The translations under genes and the position numbers were made by a program. This document shows, one piece after another, positions 22,896 to 34,206 of a stretch of 64,000 bases of DNA. Source of the DNA: Daucus carota subsp. sativus (Eukaryota; Streptophyta; Magnoliopsida; Apiales; Apiaceae); the NCBI RefSeq assembly GCF_001625215.2, contig NC_030385.2, positions 46,401,598 through 46,465,597 on the forward strand. Reading direction: 5' to 3'. The stretch's first letter is position 1. Each line of letters starts with the position of its first letter. The notes beneath the pieces were generated by a model. That model saw only the letters and a program-made list of their open reading frames with translations. It was not told where the DNA came from and did no database searches.

Positions 22896-23199
22896 GAAAC
22901 AGGATTGCTCTGACAGGTACTTAAAATTGCATTTTGCGGTCTATATATGTTTGGTTATATGTACTTGTGTTCTTTCTAATATTTTCTGAGGATGCGGTTG
23001 TTCATTGAACATGAATGCATTAGAGATACCACTCCAATATTGATCAGAAGTTCAAAATTGAGTCTGATTTGTTAGTTTCTTTCATCAATATATATAATAA
23101 AATTTTGAGTTGTGCCAAATATATTCTTTATTACTGAAATATATTACAAATTTGACTAATCATTTGCACAAAGCGGAAAAAAATTATTCAGTAGTAAAC

Positions 23200-23364
23200 A
23201 AGGAGCTGCTGCTATCAGCTATACTAATCAAGGTTCCAGGACTGCTTACAAAAAACATGTTTAAGTTTAGCAATCGTTGCGAAACTGCATTTTGGATGGT
23301 TCAGAATTTGGGAAGGACACAGAAGAAACCGAGGATGAAGAAGCAGCAAATCATTCAGGCTTTT
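23200..23364 (+). pseudogene. RLP 3'-tail fragment behind RLP2
   Basis: The stretch 23292-23364 matches the RLP end ('ttcagaatttgggaaggacacagaagaaaccgaggatg ... atcattcaggct'). It has the same upstream leader ('aaggagctgctgctat ... caaggttccagga') as the fragment at 15889-16038, so the fragment was copied together with the gene. Confidence 0.6.
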
Positions 23365-23983
23365 ATGTTTTCAGTTTGTTTAAGTTTTAGACGGATGTAT
23401 AATCTCCAAATAAATTTTGATTGTTCTTTTTCTTTTCTTTTTTGAAGGAAAATTTTGATTGTTCACATATAATAATAATTATTATTTTTTCCTTCATGAG
23501 ATTTTTTTTAACTGAAATCGAACTGAGAAAATCGAAATCAAGGTTTTTGAACCCGAAACTACGATGAGATTGCAATTGAGATTTTGATTTTTAACAATCG
23601 AGAATATACGGTTCCGGTTTTATTCAAAACTCATACCGAACCTGCTCTACCCTTCACTTATTTGTTGTGCTAAAATAATCAAATTTACTTCTAAGTCTAT
23701 TAATATAAATATCAAATTTTTGATGATATTAGTTTATCGTACAAAATACAAAATTGACTGAATGGCTAGAGTTCACGTCACTTTTCAATCGGAAATGCAA
23801 AAAATTAATTTGTAACGTAATTATGTTTATTTTTGTAGTATTTTAGAAACAAAAAGTTTGATTTTTAAAGGAAAAAGAAAAAGAGGAGAATCTTCAAAAA
23901 GAATTTGTTATCTATACTTACGGATTGTAGCTTCAAACTTCAAAGAGCTTCCAGTCACATCCATTTCTCTAACTTCTTATGTT
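23365..23983. other. AT-rich spacer before RLP3 with part of module X
   Basis: No gene is supported. From about 23800 the sequence ('taattatgtttattttt', 'gaggagaatcttcaaaaag', 'ttccagtcacatccatttctctaacttcttatgt') repeats sequences found just upstream of peptide copy 1 (about 5160-5300), linking the RLP3 upstream region to the peptide locus. Confidence 0.5.
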
Positions 23984-24169
23984 CAGGGGCGGATCTAGGA
24001 AGAGGCACGGGGGGACACGTGCCCCCCCTAAATTTTTTTTTTACACTTTTTCACCATTCTAAATTTTACAAAATTATAGAAGTGCCCCCCCAAAATTTGA
24101 AAATATATAGGTTTTTTCTGAAAATTTGCTTGGTGCCCCTCTAAGATTTTGGGTCTAGATCCGCCCCTG
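23984..24169. mobile_element. hAT-type MITE, 186 bp, copy 1
   Basis: The inverted termini are CAGGGGCGGATCTAGG and the complement of CAGGGGCGGATCTAG. The flanks CTTATGTT and CTTATGTC match at 7 of 8 positions. A related copy lies at 59067-59238. The interior has paired C/G runs ('gtgcccccc'). Confidence 0.88.
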
Positions 24170-24555
24170 CTTATGTCGACGTAGACAGTGCGACAATATT
24201 TCAGTTAGCGGAAGCAAATGATCTACATGATCGAGTCAAGTAGACCTGGTAACCTGGTATCATGTCAAGATCAGGTTCATGCAAATTATTATTGTCCAGA
24301 CTCCGGCCCGCGACTGTAGCTTCAAAGTTATTCCCAAATTCTCCCAGTCTCAGAACCATGGCAAGGTAGATAGAACCAGTGAGGCGGTGACATTCAATTT
24401 CTTCAACTGTTTCCGTGGAAAAATTTAACTTTCCAGGCGAGACCGGCACAAATGATCAACAAGACCGGCTCTAAGCCTTTCACAGTCGGATAGCTATACT
24501 AAATGTCTAAATCCAACTTCCCTAAGGTAGGTTAAGTGGAACTTGTTGCCCTGTG
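24170..24555 (+). repeat. Module X, diverged copy upstream of RLP3
   Basis: The copy carries 'gacagtgcgacaatatttcagttagcggaagcaaatgatc', 'cgagtcaagtagacctgg', 'aactgtttccgtggaaaaattt' and 'gaccggctctaagcctttcacagtc'. It aligns with the copies before RLP2 (about 18890-19060) and RLP4 (about 43400-43690). The open frames in it are not conserved. Confidence 0.55.
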
Positions 24556-25069
24556 CAGGGCTTTAAACGAACCGAGCTGGTCGTTAAGCGGACTTGGCTC
24601 TCGGTAAAAACTTAACTCGGCTCGTTAACGAGCTCGAGTTCGAACAACTATCCATGTTCGATAAGTTTAACGAGTCGAACCAAGCTTTCGAGTTGTTCGA
24701 CTCGACTTGTTAAATACTCAGTTTCAACTCGACTCGATAAAAAACATGCTTTAGAAAAAAGAGAGATTTTAATTTTAAACTTTGATTTTAGACTTCAGTT
24801 TTAGCTTTTTCATTTTCAATTTGTAATCAAATTTTTTAATTTTTTAATTGTGTACTAAATAGACAAAGTCAATTGTTGAAATTTGAAAAAAAATAGTAAT
24901 TTTATTGACCAGTTCAGCTCGACTCGGATCGGTTCGTTAAAAATTTGAACCCGACACAATTTTAAACGAACTCGAGTTCGAACCCAAAAAAAAATCGATA
25001 AGCTTCTCGAGTTTGGCTCGACTCGAACTCAAACTCGGTAAAACTCGGCTCGGTTCGTTTACAGCCCTG
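24556..25069. mobile_element. hAT-type non-autonomous element, 514 bp, in RLP3 upstream region
   Basis: The inverted ends are CAGGGCTTTAAACGAACCGA and the complement of CAGGGCTGTAAACGAACCGA, with many internal 'aactcg'/'cgagtt' motifs. Flanks GCCCTGTG and CACCTATG both derive from CACCTGTG, which is still present, uninterrupted, in the paralogous tract before RLP2 ('gttgcacctgtgaatatc', about 19050). This gives an 8-bp duplication with few later changes. Confidence 0.88.
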
Positions 25070-25261
25070 CACCTATGAATATCTTTTATATTTTAATAAT
25101 AATATGTTATTATTATTTGGAATTTTTATAAATTAAATATATAATTTCAATATAAATAAAACATGATGTTAAACTTTTTCTAATATTGTATATCAAAAGT
25201 TTCCTTTTCCTTATTTGATATTTCCTGTGCGCCAAAGGAGACTAAAGATTCATAGTGTGTG

Positions 25262-25269
25262 TATAAATA
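25262..25269 (+). promoter_or_regulatory. TATA box of RLP3
   Basis: TATAAATA lies about 60 bp before the ATG, with the same surroundings as in RLP1 and RLP2 ('actaaagattcatagtgtgtg' before, 'ccagtaagacataggagttcag' after). Confidence 0.6.
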
Positions 25270-25330
25270 CTACTCCATATTGCAGCCAGTAAGACATAGG
25301 AGTTCAGAAAGAGCTACTTGATCATTTGCC

Positions 25331-28081
25331 ATGGCAGCCTCACATAACTTTGAACTCTTATTTTTCTTGTTTCTGCTATACTCTCTTCATCTTATTACTG
25401 TCACTACTACTATGTTGTGCCACGACCGCGAGAGATCTGCTCTTTTACATTTTAAACAGACCCTTCCTGCTTTTTCTAGTTCATCTGCTTACTCCAAGAC
25501 TGCATCTTGGAAGGCTAGCGGAAATAGTAGCAGGGATTGCTGCTCATGGGACGGGGTCGAGTGTGATGAAGCTACTGGTTACGTTATTGGTCTTGACCTC
25601 AGTAGCAGTCTAATAACTGCTACAATTCACTCCAACAGCACCCTGTTTAGCCTTGTTCACCTTCAGAACCTAAACCTTGCAGAAAATAACTTCATGAACT
25701 CTTCAATCCCACCCGAGATCTCCCGCCTTTCAAATTTGTCCTTTATAAACCTCTCAAATTCTTCACTTTCCGGCCAAATCCCACACGAGTTGTCAGGAAT
25801 GTCCAAATTGGCTTCCCTTGATCTGTCTTTCAACCATTTGTTTGGACACTTCCCCATTGCCATTTTCAACCTACCAGGCCTGATTGTTCTTAATGTGAGT
25901 AATAATCAAAATCTCAGTGGCTACCTACCAGAGTTCAACAAAACAAGCCCCTTCAGGGAACTGAATATTGCTTTCACAGAATTCTCTGGTACCATACCAT
26001 CCTCAATCGGAAATCTGAAGTCATTGACTAGTTTACGAATCAAAAATTGCCATTTTTCTGGATCCATTCCGGCCTCAATTGGTAACATAACCCAACTTAC
26101 TTATTTATCACTTGCAAACAACATGTTTAATAAGTCAGATGATCTCTCTTGGCTTCAGAAGCTAACTAAACTCACTCTGCTAAACCTTGCTAACACTAAT
26201 CTATATGGTGACCTCCCCCCATCTCTTGCAAACCTAACCCAGCTTACTATTCTTATTCTTGAATTTAATTACTTTGTTGGTGAAATCCCATTGTGGCTGA
26301 TGAACAAAACCCAATTAACTGCATTAGATTTGGGTGATAATAAGCTAACAGGTCAGATTCCTCGCTCATTTTCTCAACTCAAGAACCTGGATTATCTATC
26401 TCTTTCGAATAATAACTTCACTGGTTCAGTAGAGGCTGAAATTTTTTTGAGTTCAAGAAACCTTTCCTTTCTCGATCTATCCGGGTGCAAGATAAAGTCA
26501 AATTTCCCCCATCACTCTAACATCAGTCTTCCAAGGCTTAGAGTTTTAGATTTGAGTCTCTGCAACTTGATAGAAATTCCAAACTTTCCGCAATTTGCGA
26601 GCAACTTAAGGGCACTTGTATTGGGCGGTAATAATATTCACGGGAATATACCACACTGGATCTGGAATGCAAGTGATAATTTGGAGCTGATTGACCTTAG
26701 TGGTAACTTCCTAACAGCATTTGAAAGGAATCCAGTTTCTATTCAAAGTAAGAGTTTAAGTTACATAGACGTTGGCAATAATATGCTACAAGGGATTCTC
26801 CCAATTCCTCCACCAAATACATATTTCTACTCGGTGGATAATAACAGAATAACAGGGGAGATTTCACCCATGATATGTGGTGTCAGGTCTCTTAAAGTAC
26901 TAGATTTGTCGAACAACAACATGAGTGGACCAATTCCAGAGTGCCTCGCCCATTCTTTGGAAGCCCTTTTTCTCCAAAAGAACAACTTTTCTGGTACAAT
27001 TCCTCAAACATACCCAAAAGAATGCAGCCTGAAGTTGATGGACATGACTCAAAACCAGTTAACGGGGGAAGTTCCAAAATCGTTGTCAAATTGTAAACTG
27101 CTACAGATTTTGGACCTGTCAAAAAATCAGTTGAAACAAAGTTTCCCCACTTGGTTGGGGACTCTTCCACGATTACAAGTTCTTCTTCTGCATTTCAACA
27201 TGTTTCATGGTGAGATTGGTAGTCCAAGGAGTCCTTCAGAGTTTCCGTTGCTGTGCATTATTAATCTCTCACATAATACTCTGACAGGTGCTTTGCCTGT
27301 GAATTATATCCAGATCTGGAATATAATGAAAGTTGTTCGTACAGGCATTGAATCATATATTGGGATAGAATTTTACATGTCGTTTTCTCCTGTCAACAAC
27401 GTTAACATTTACCCGTCCCACTACCAGTATTACAGCCCAATGATTCTTACAAACAAAGGTGTAAAGACGGAGTACAAAAAGATTTCAAATATTTTCAATG
27501 CAATTGACCTTTCAAGTAACAAGTTCACAGGACAGGTCCCTGAATCTCTTGGAGGTCTAAAGGCTCTTCAGTTGCTCGACCTTTCAAACAATGATCTTAC
27601 AGGTCCAATTCCTCCCTCACTCGGGAACCTAACACAGCTTGAATCATTGGACCTTTCACATAACAAGCTCTCAGGAGTCATTCCTCAACAGTTAGCAGCG
27701 CAGCTCAACTTTCTCTCTTTCTTCAATGTGTCTCACAACCATCTAACGGGTCACATACCACAAGGCACACAGTTCAGTACATTTGACAACAATTCTTACA
27801 TCGGAAACTCGGGACTATGTGGATTCCCAGTATCTAAGAATTGTGGACCACTGCAGTCACCACCTGATGACAACGAGGATGGTTCTGAGGAAGATAAGTT
27901 TCCAAGTGGATTTGATTGGTTATTCATATTGGTTGGACTTGGAAGTGGGCTTGTTGTTGGCTTTGTTTTGGGAGACATTTCAATGGATAGACACCCCTGG
28001 CTGATTCGTGGGATTGTTCGCAAATTCGGCCGGACACAGAAGAAACCGAGGGTGCGGGGGAGGCAGATCATTCGGGCTTAA
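25331..28081 (+). CDS. RLP3: Cf/EIX-type LRR receptor-like protein, 916 aa, open
   Basis: The gene is single-exon. Domains in order: signal peptide (about 1-25), LRR N-cap (CHDRERSALLHFKQ, CCSWDGVEC), LRR solenoid of roughly 28 repeats, an island ending TNKGVKTEYKKI, the last LRRs with IPQQLAAQLNFLSFF, C-cap with both cysteines (GLCGFPVSKNC), an acidic spacer, one membrane helix (WLFILVGLGSGLVVGF) and a short basic tail. It lacks the extra two-LRR block of RLP2 and has no visible lesion, making it the best candidate for a working receptor in the cluster. Variation against RLP2 is concentrated in the middle LRRs and just before the island, as expected for ligand-contact regions. Confidence 0.94.
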   Translation: MAASHNFELLFFLFLLYSLHLITVTTTMLCHDRERSALLHFKQTLPAFSSSSAYSKTASWKASGNSSRDCCSWDGVECDEATGYVIGLDLSSSLITATIHSNSTLFSLVHLQNLNLAENNFMNSSIPPEISRLSNLSFINLSNSSLSGQIPHELSGMSKLASLDLSFNHLFGHFPIAIFNLPGLIVLNVSNNQNLSGYLPEFNKTSPFRELNIAFTEFSGTIPSSIGNLKSLTSLRIKNCHFSGSIPASIGNITQLTYLSLANNMFNKSDDLSWLQKLTKLTLLNLANTNLYGDLPPSLANLTQLTILILEFNYFVGEIPLWLMNKTQLTALDLGDNKLTGQIPRSFSQLKNLDYLSLSNNNFTGSVEAEIFLSSRNLSFLDLSGCKIKSNFPHHSNISLPRLRVLDLSLCNLIEIPNFPQFASNLRALVLGGNNIHGNIPHWIWNASDNLELIDLSGNFLTAFERNPVSIQSKSLSYIDVGNNMLQGILPIPPPNTYFYSVDNNRITGEISPMICGVRSLKVLDLSNNNMSGPIPECLAHSLEALFLQKNNFSGTIPQTYPKECSLKLMDMTQNQLTGEVPKSLSNCKLLQILDLSKNQLKQSFPTWLGTLPRLQVLLLHFNMFHGEIGSPRSPSEFPLLCIINLSHNTLTGALPVNYIQIWNIMKVVRTGIESYIGIEFYMSFSPVNNVNIYPSHYQYYSPMILTNKGVKTEYKKISNIFNAIDLSSNKFTGQVPESLGGLKALQLLDLSNNDLTGPIPPSLGNLTQLESLDLSHNKLSGVIPQQLAAQLNFLSFFNVSHNHLTGHIPQGTQFSTFDNNSYIGNSGLCGFPVSKNCGPLQSPPDDNEDGSEEDKFPSGFDWLFILVGLGSGLVVGFVLGDISMDRHPWLIRGIVRKFGRTQKKPRVRGRQIIRA

Positions 28082-28727
28082 GAAACAGGTTTGCTTTGAC
28101 AGGTACTTAAAATTGCATTTTGTTGTCTCCTTTACTGGGTGTTTTATATATTATTGGTTTTATGTACTTATGTTCTTTCTAATATTTTCTGGTTGTGGTT
28201 GTTCCATTGTGAGTTACGCCAAGTGATTTGACTCAATTTAAACCCTTTCTATGTCGTTTATAATATAGAATAAACATGAATTACTACTAGCACAACTTGC
28301 GAGATTTGCAGATCATCACGGGACAGGACTTACAAGGTTTACTTGATCTTGTCATAATTTGCTTCATGCAACACCTTCTATACGTGTCTCTTGTAAAGTT
28401 CAGTCATTGGATTTTCCACCGAAAATTTTAAAAATTAAAATTTATATCACTGGTCTGCGTACCTTGAAAGTCAGGGAATCCTGTAATGAAGACAGCAACT
28501 GAGAGCTGAACGACAAGTCTTGACGAAATACCAAGTCAGAATATGTCATCAAGAAAAGCTTGAGGATTCACCTTTGCGTAAGCTCAGTTACCGGAGGCTG
28601 ATCAACCTTGTCCAGATCGTTCATTTTGTTTAGCATTTTTCCATTCTCAGTCTTTGGCTTAACAGATCTATAATGTGAACAAATGCTGCAACTGTTATTT
28701 TATATAATAAGCAATTACCAAATTTAG

Positions 28728-28931
<204 letters not shown>

Positions 28932-29287
28932 TAAGTGAAGAACATGAGAAGAAAGAAGCTAATGTGGTTTTTTTTCTCTCCAAGAAATGACTAGTGCTTA
29001 ACTAATGCAAATGCACAATTCAATAATTTCTTAATTTTTCGATATATTCATAGATTGTGCTCCATTTTCTTTCATCACAACATTTGTGGGCACTTGATTC
29101 ACGAATCTGTTTTAGGACCCTAGCATACCAAAACCCATTTATTCAAAAAATTAGGGATTAATTTCAAGAGACTTGAACACATGTGACATGACCGATATAT
29201 CGATAATAAAATCGTTTAGTACTCGAACACAACCTCAAGGGTTTCAAATTTTTAGACATTGAAGCCGACTATTAATATACACACATG

Positions 29288-29615
29288 TCAATTATAGTTT
29301 GTGAAATTAATCGAATCCAATTCAGACCTCAATTTCTTCCGCAATGCCACAAGACTCGATCTCATCTTCTTCCGCAATTCCTTCCGCAATTCCACAGGAA
29401 CATCTCGCATTGAATCACAAGACACCGAACTTGGCATCTCATCAAACGCATACAACGCCGCCGTCTCATTTACATAACTTTCAACAACACAAGCTGTATG
29501 TCATCCACGTAAACAATATAAGGATTGATTGTGTATATGTATTAAGATTGTTTCTAGAGAGAGACATCTTACCTGATGTAACAATGAGTATGAAGAGCAA
29601 TAAGCTTTTCTCCAT
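29288..29615 (-). CDS. Putative small secreted peptide, copy 2 (exons 29573-29615, 29288-29493)
   Basis: The 82-aa product has leader MEKSLLLFILIVTS and the same phase-1 intron as copy 1, with GT and AG borders intact. The mature part starts ACVVESYVNET, has a single Cys where copies 1 and 3 have Cys-Cys (VSCDS), and keeps the amphipathic charged helix (LRKELRKKMRSSLVALRKKL) and a C-terminal sequon (NFT). It is the most diverged of the three copies yet still open, which suggests past selection on the protein. It lies tail-to-tail with RLP3 and downstream of an aspartic protease on the same strand. Function is unknown. Confidence 0.68.
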
Positions 29616-29639
29616 TTTCACACCCCGATATTGTTTACT

Positions 29640-30850
29640 CATTCCCTGTTCTACTCAACTTTATACATCAAGTCATTGCCTGGCCAACATTTATACCAAA
29701 TATTTTTTAAATTCATAAATTCACAAATATATGGTCAAATTTTGGTTAGGTTGAATTTATTTTGAGATTTATATTTTGATGGTCATAGTTTTTATCGAGT
29801 TTTATAAATATGACGGTCCTTTAATAATATAATTAATAATTAATAAATAAGATTAAAATTGTTTTTAATAATTATAAAAGTAATTTCGATGTCAATGACT
29901 TGTTTGGAAACATGAATTTGATTTGAAATTTTAAATTTGATCAAATAATTTATCTGAAAATTTAGATTTGCATTTAATCTGAAATCCAGACATTTAAATA
30001 CTCATTCAAATATTAGTACATATCTCAGAATTTGAAATGATAACTCAAATACTGTCATTGAAATCCATCATTTGGAATAAAAGTAAGAAGAAATTCTTTT
30101 TCTAATCACTCTTACGTGCAAAAAATATTAAAAGTAAAAAATCTCATATTATCTAAATTTTATTCAATTTACACTTAATAAGGTTGCACTTTTAATAAAT
30201 TTAAAATTATGATTACGTCAAAAAAAACTGATGACGACAAGAACAAAGTGCAACCAAACAACAAGTAAAAAATAAAATAATAAATATTAAAAAACTGCAG
30301 ATTAGCATATCTTCTTCCTGCAACACAATATCTCAATCAGCACAGATTAAAGATTGTAAACTTTTAAGAAACAGTGAAACAATGAGTGCTTGATAAACTA
30401 ACAATAACTAGTAGTTATAATTTCAGTTATCATGTCATTTTTCTGGAACTGTAGTGATACGAGACTCATAAGCATTCATGTATTGCAAACTGAGTGAAAG
30501 TTAACAGTAACTTGGCCAACTCAACTTAGTTCAAACTGGCTCAAGTGTTTAACAGATTCAAATCGACACGAACAAATTAACGCGAGCCAACTTCTTGTAA
30601 ACAATGCAGCTGGTCTGACAAGGAAGCTCAAGCCAAGAAGTTTAATTATCTCATTTTATTTAAAATTTCTCTATCAATTAGCTCATTTTGCATGTCTTTA
30701 TGGTACTGTCTCTATAATCTCAAAATTAATTATTGTTTAAAAGACATGCATAAAATCTCAGAACCCAAAGTTAGAAAGTAATCAAATCCAATACACACAT
30801 TTTTCTTACATCAAGTATTTTGTATTATAAATTTTCAAGGATATTATAGA
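29640..30850. other. Spacer between peptide copy 2 and aspartic protease 1
   Basis: This is AT-rich sequence without a supported gene. Parts (about 29680-30250 and 30640-30850) align with the equivalent spacer in unit B (35040-35480 and 35770-35976). About 400 bp around 30240-30640 are not matched there. Confidence 0.45.
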
Positions 30851-30852
30851 TA

Positions 30853-32208
30853 TTATAGGATCGGATCATTACAGAAGTTGTCAGATAGAATGCCCACAGT
30901 CCAACTGTCGAGGTTGAACTCGAAAACATGATATTGTTGGCTCAACAAACCTAACATGGTGTATTTCTTTAATTTTTCTCCAAACCGGGAGCTTCTTCGA
31001 AATGATAGACAGTGCAAGGCCGGACTAGTCTCATGGAGATACACGTTTCGAGTAATTTCCATTTCTGCTCCCCCACCAACAAAATTAATAATAAGAGTAG
31101 GATAAGATGATTCATCATCATCCAACTTTCCATCATAGCATAACAGGGACTTGTTTTTATACAAGTCCGGCACATAAGTCTTGTTCTTCGATTTCATCAG
31201 ATTAATCACCGCATCTTCAACAGCATCATATGCTATGTCCGGTAAATAAGAATATATCGCTCCCGTGTCGATGGACACTCCAGACTTCACACCTGGAATG
31301 TGCTTGAATACGGATGGGTCAATTGCCAGACACACTTTATCCAGACAAATTGATTGAATTTCTATAATGTACTGCTTATAACCCTGATTTATTGGTGTTG
31401 TTGGAAGATCTCCGGTATAATCATTCGGCTCTCCAAAATGAATGTAGCCTTCAGATACATCTGCGCTACTAAGATTTGAGACACAGTAACTGAACAATTT
31501 TGGTGCAGGTAGCTGATTGACCAGGGAAATGCTTCTCGGTCCTAGTCCCAAGATTCCATAGAAATGTGTGTCTTTAGTCGACCGAGAACCATTTACTATA
31601 TTGCCGAGATAACCAAATACGACATTGTCTACAAAAGAATGACTTTTGGGTTCTTCATAGTTTACAAACCCAAATTGGTCGTAGCCTATCCTTCCAGATG
31701 ACTGAGTCCCGTCGGCGTAAAAAATCTTATACCCACACAGATTAATCTTTGGTCCAAGACACTCAAAAGTATTATTTGATGTGCATATAGGATCCCCACA
31801 GCTCATTTGCCTAAATGTATAAGATTTTGAGGGGACATAATCGTCTGGTCTTGGAGGATCAGTACCTTCACGAACCCATGTGAGAGAGCTGCCGGTATCA
31901 ACCTGCAAATATTGTTGAACAGGCGGGTTTCCTATCGTCACGTTGACAAAATATGTTAACCCACCGAATCGTATCATTGGAGTTTCTAAACTGAATTCTT
32001 CTTGATCATCTAATGTAGCGAACTCCATTTCTAGTTGCTTCAAATTTATTTCCACAAGCTGCTGGAACGTCTCATTGGAATTCTCGGGCAAAGAAAGTCT
32101 GTGGATCAGTGGCAGTTTAACACCTGTTAGAGTTTGAGTTAAACTGATAGGGCTTGAAATATATAACAAGAGAATGACCAAGAAAGAGCTTAAGAAAGAT
32201 GAAGCCAT
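30853..32208 (-). CDS. Nepenthesin-like aspartic protease 1 (family A1), 451 aa
   Basis: The intronless gene codes a signal peptide (MASSFLSSFLVILLLYIS), a short prosegment, and two pepsin-type lobes. The catalytic motifs are DTGSS at about 104-108 and IDTGA at about 313-317. The flap tyrosine region reads YADGTQSSG (about 164-172). Cysteine pairs (SCGDPIC, CLG...CGY) lie in the nepenthesin-type insert between them. Several N-glycosylation sites are present. The expected role is an endopeptidase in the apoplast, vacuole or secretory path; apoplastic relatives such as CDR1 act in defence (family knowledge). The start at 32208 gives a full leader. A near-identical paralogue lies at 35977-37332. 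Catalytic residues are intact, so activity is plausible but not shown. Confidence 0.92.
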   Translation of the reverse strand: MASSFLSSFLVILLLYISSPISLTQTLTGVKLPLIHRLSLPENSNETFQQLVEINLKQLEMEFATLDDQEEFSLETPMIRFGGLTYFVNVTIGNPPVQQYLQVDTGSSLTWVREGTDPPRPDDYVPSKSYTFRQMSCGDPICTSNNTFECLGPKINLCGYKIFYADGTQSSGRIGYDQFGFVNYEEPKSHSFVDNVVFGYLGNIVNGSRSTKDTHFYGILGLGPRSISLVNQLPAPKLFSYCVSNLSSADVSEGYIHFGEPNDYTGDLPTTPINQGYKQYIIEIQSICLDKVCLAIDPSVFKHIPGVKSGVSIDTGAIYSYLPDIAYDAVEDAVINLMKSKNKTYVPDLYKNKSLLCYDGKLDDDESSYPTLIINFVGGGAEMEITRNVYLHETSPALHCLSFRRSSRFGEKLKKYTMLGLLSQQYHVFEFNLDSWTVGILSDNFCNDPIL

Positions 32209-32469
32209 TGCTGCTTTGATTTGGTTTTCTTATAAGTCTGATGCTACTTAGATTCCGTTATATACCACCACCTTACTGTGGATACTATTAATTGTTTGTA
32301 GCTTTTGCACGTCATGCCAGAGCATTGGATGGGGATATAGACTCGTACATTTAACTAATTTTCTATCTTTGCTACCTTATTGATGTACGCATGCATATTA
32401 GTAATCCTTAAACAATTCCGTAGGATAATATACAAAGCATAATTGTACATGTACCATCATATACCTATT

Positions 32470-32693
32470 GGGTCCTGGTCCCTGGCAGCGGTATGGCAGG
32501 GACTGGTTCAAAAACTAACAGTTTTTGGGCCGTTGGATACATATTCAGTATTCGGTATCATATTAAAATTTTAATATGTCCATCCCAAGCGCAGGACATA
32601 TTAAAATTTTAATATAATTCTGCCCACTGGATATGCATCTAACGGCCCAGAAATTGAGTGTTACTTAACTCGTATTGCTGTGGACCGCTCCCC
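32470..32693. mobile_element. Mutator-type MITE, 224 bp, private to unit A
   Basis: The element begins GGGTCCTGGTCC and ends with the complement of GGGGAGCGGTCC. It is flanked by perfect 9-bp repeats ATACCTATT (32461-32469 and 32694-32702). Unit B has the single, uninterrupted ATACCTATT near 37560. A large internal palindrome ('acatattaaaattttaatat' type) is present. Confidence 0.88.
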
Positions 32694-34206
32694 ATACCTA
32701 TTTTACTTATTTTCCATCTTCCCTATTATTAATGTTCTTTTTTTAGTCATCTGGTCATATCTGTCTCCTCCATTCCTCATTTTATCTTTTATTTAAATAT
32801 TTATCATATCATAAGTGAAATCTTATAAAAATCATATTATTTTAAAATAATAATCTTTCTGTGCTATTTTTACGAGGTATAAAATTAAATTTAGCATTCA
32901 TGTTATCTGTTCTAAATTAATGTTTATATTATTTTGTCATTTGAGTTATTTATGATATTTTTCACAAATTTAAACATGTTGCACGTCTTAGAAAAATTCA
33001 AAAAATTGTGCATACGTGTTTTAACATTTAATTGTTCCATGCCTGAGACTGAACTATTGTGTACGCTTGAATCTTTATTATTCTTTCTGCTAAATGTGTA
33101 CGTTAAACTCTCTGTTTTTAGACACAGCATGCAACACTAAATAATAGGGTTAATTATCCGGCATGCAAAACTAAATAATACTATTGAATTACTTGATACA
33201 TTTCTGTTACTTGCGAGATGTGCAGATCATCACGGGACAGGACTTACAAGGTTTACCTGATCTTGTTCATAATTTGCTTCATGCAACACCTTCTATACGT
33301 CTCTCTTGTAAAGTTCAGTCATTGGATTTTCCACCGAAAATTTTAAAAATTAAAATTTATATCACTGGTCTGCGTACCTTATAAGTCAGGGAATCCTGTA
33401 ATGAAGACAGCAACTGAGAGCTGAACGACAAGTCTTGACGAAATACCAAGTCAGAATATGTCATCAAGAAAAGCCTGAGGATTCACCTTTGCGTAAGCTC
33501 AGTTACCGGAGGCTGATCAACCTCGTCCAGATCGTTCATTTTGTTTAGCATTTTTCCATTCTCAGTCTTTGGCTTAACAGATCTATAATGTGAACAAATG
33601 CTGCAACTGTTATTCTATATAATAAGCAATTACCAATTTTAGAATATCACAACAAATTATTGGCATGACGCTTTCTACCTTTGCAGATTACTTGCAATCA
33701 GAGAGGATTCAAATACAGAAGCTTTGGGGCTCTACATGGCCAAGTCCTTGAACTTATACAACATTCTCTACACCCATTTGATTGAGCCGAGGTTGAATAC
33801 GGGATTACTGAGTGCCTTCAGATTCAAGCATTCAATAATTCAATAATTCAAGCTTTAGTGAAGAACATGAGAAGAAAGAAGCTAATGTGGTTTTTTTCCT
33901 CTCCAAGAAATGACTACTGCTTAACTAATGCAAATGCACAATTCAATAATTTCCTAATATTTCGATATATTCATAGATTGTGCTCTATTTTCTTTTATCA
34001 CAACATTTGTGGGCACTTGATTCACGAATCTGTTTTAGGACCCTAGCATACCAAAACCCATTTATTCAAAAAATTAGGAATTAACTTCAAGAGACTTAAC
34101 ACATGTGACATAACGATATCGATAATAAAATCATTTAGTACTCGAACCCAACCTTAAGGGTTTCAAATTATTAGACATTGAAGCCGACTATTAAAATACA
34201 TACATG

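Noticed and set aside
30969-31175. Short antisense-frame ORFs within the aspartic proteases (also 36075-36257)
   Set aside because: They lie on the same strand in a different frame from an intact long gene and differ between the paralogues.
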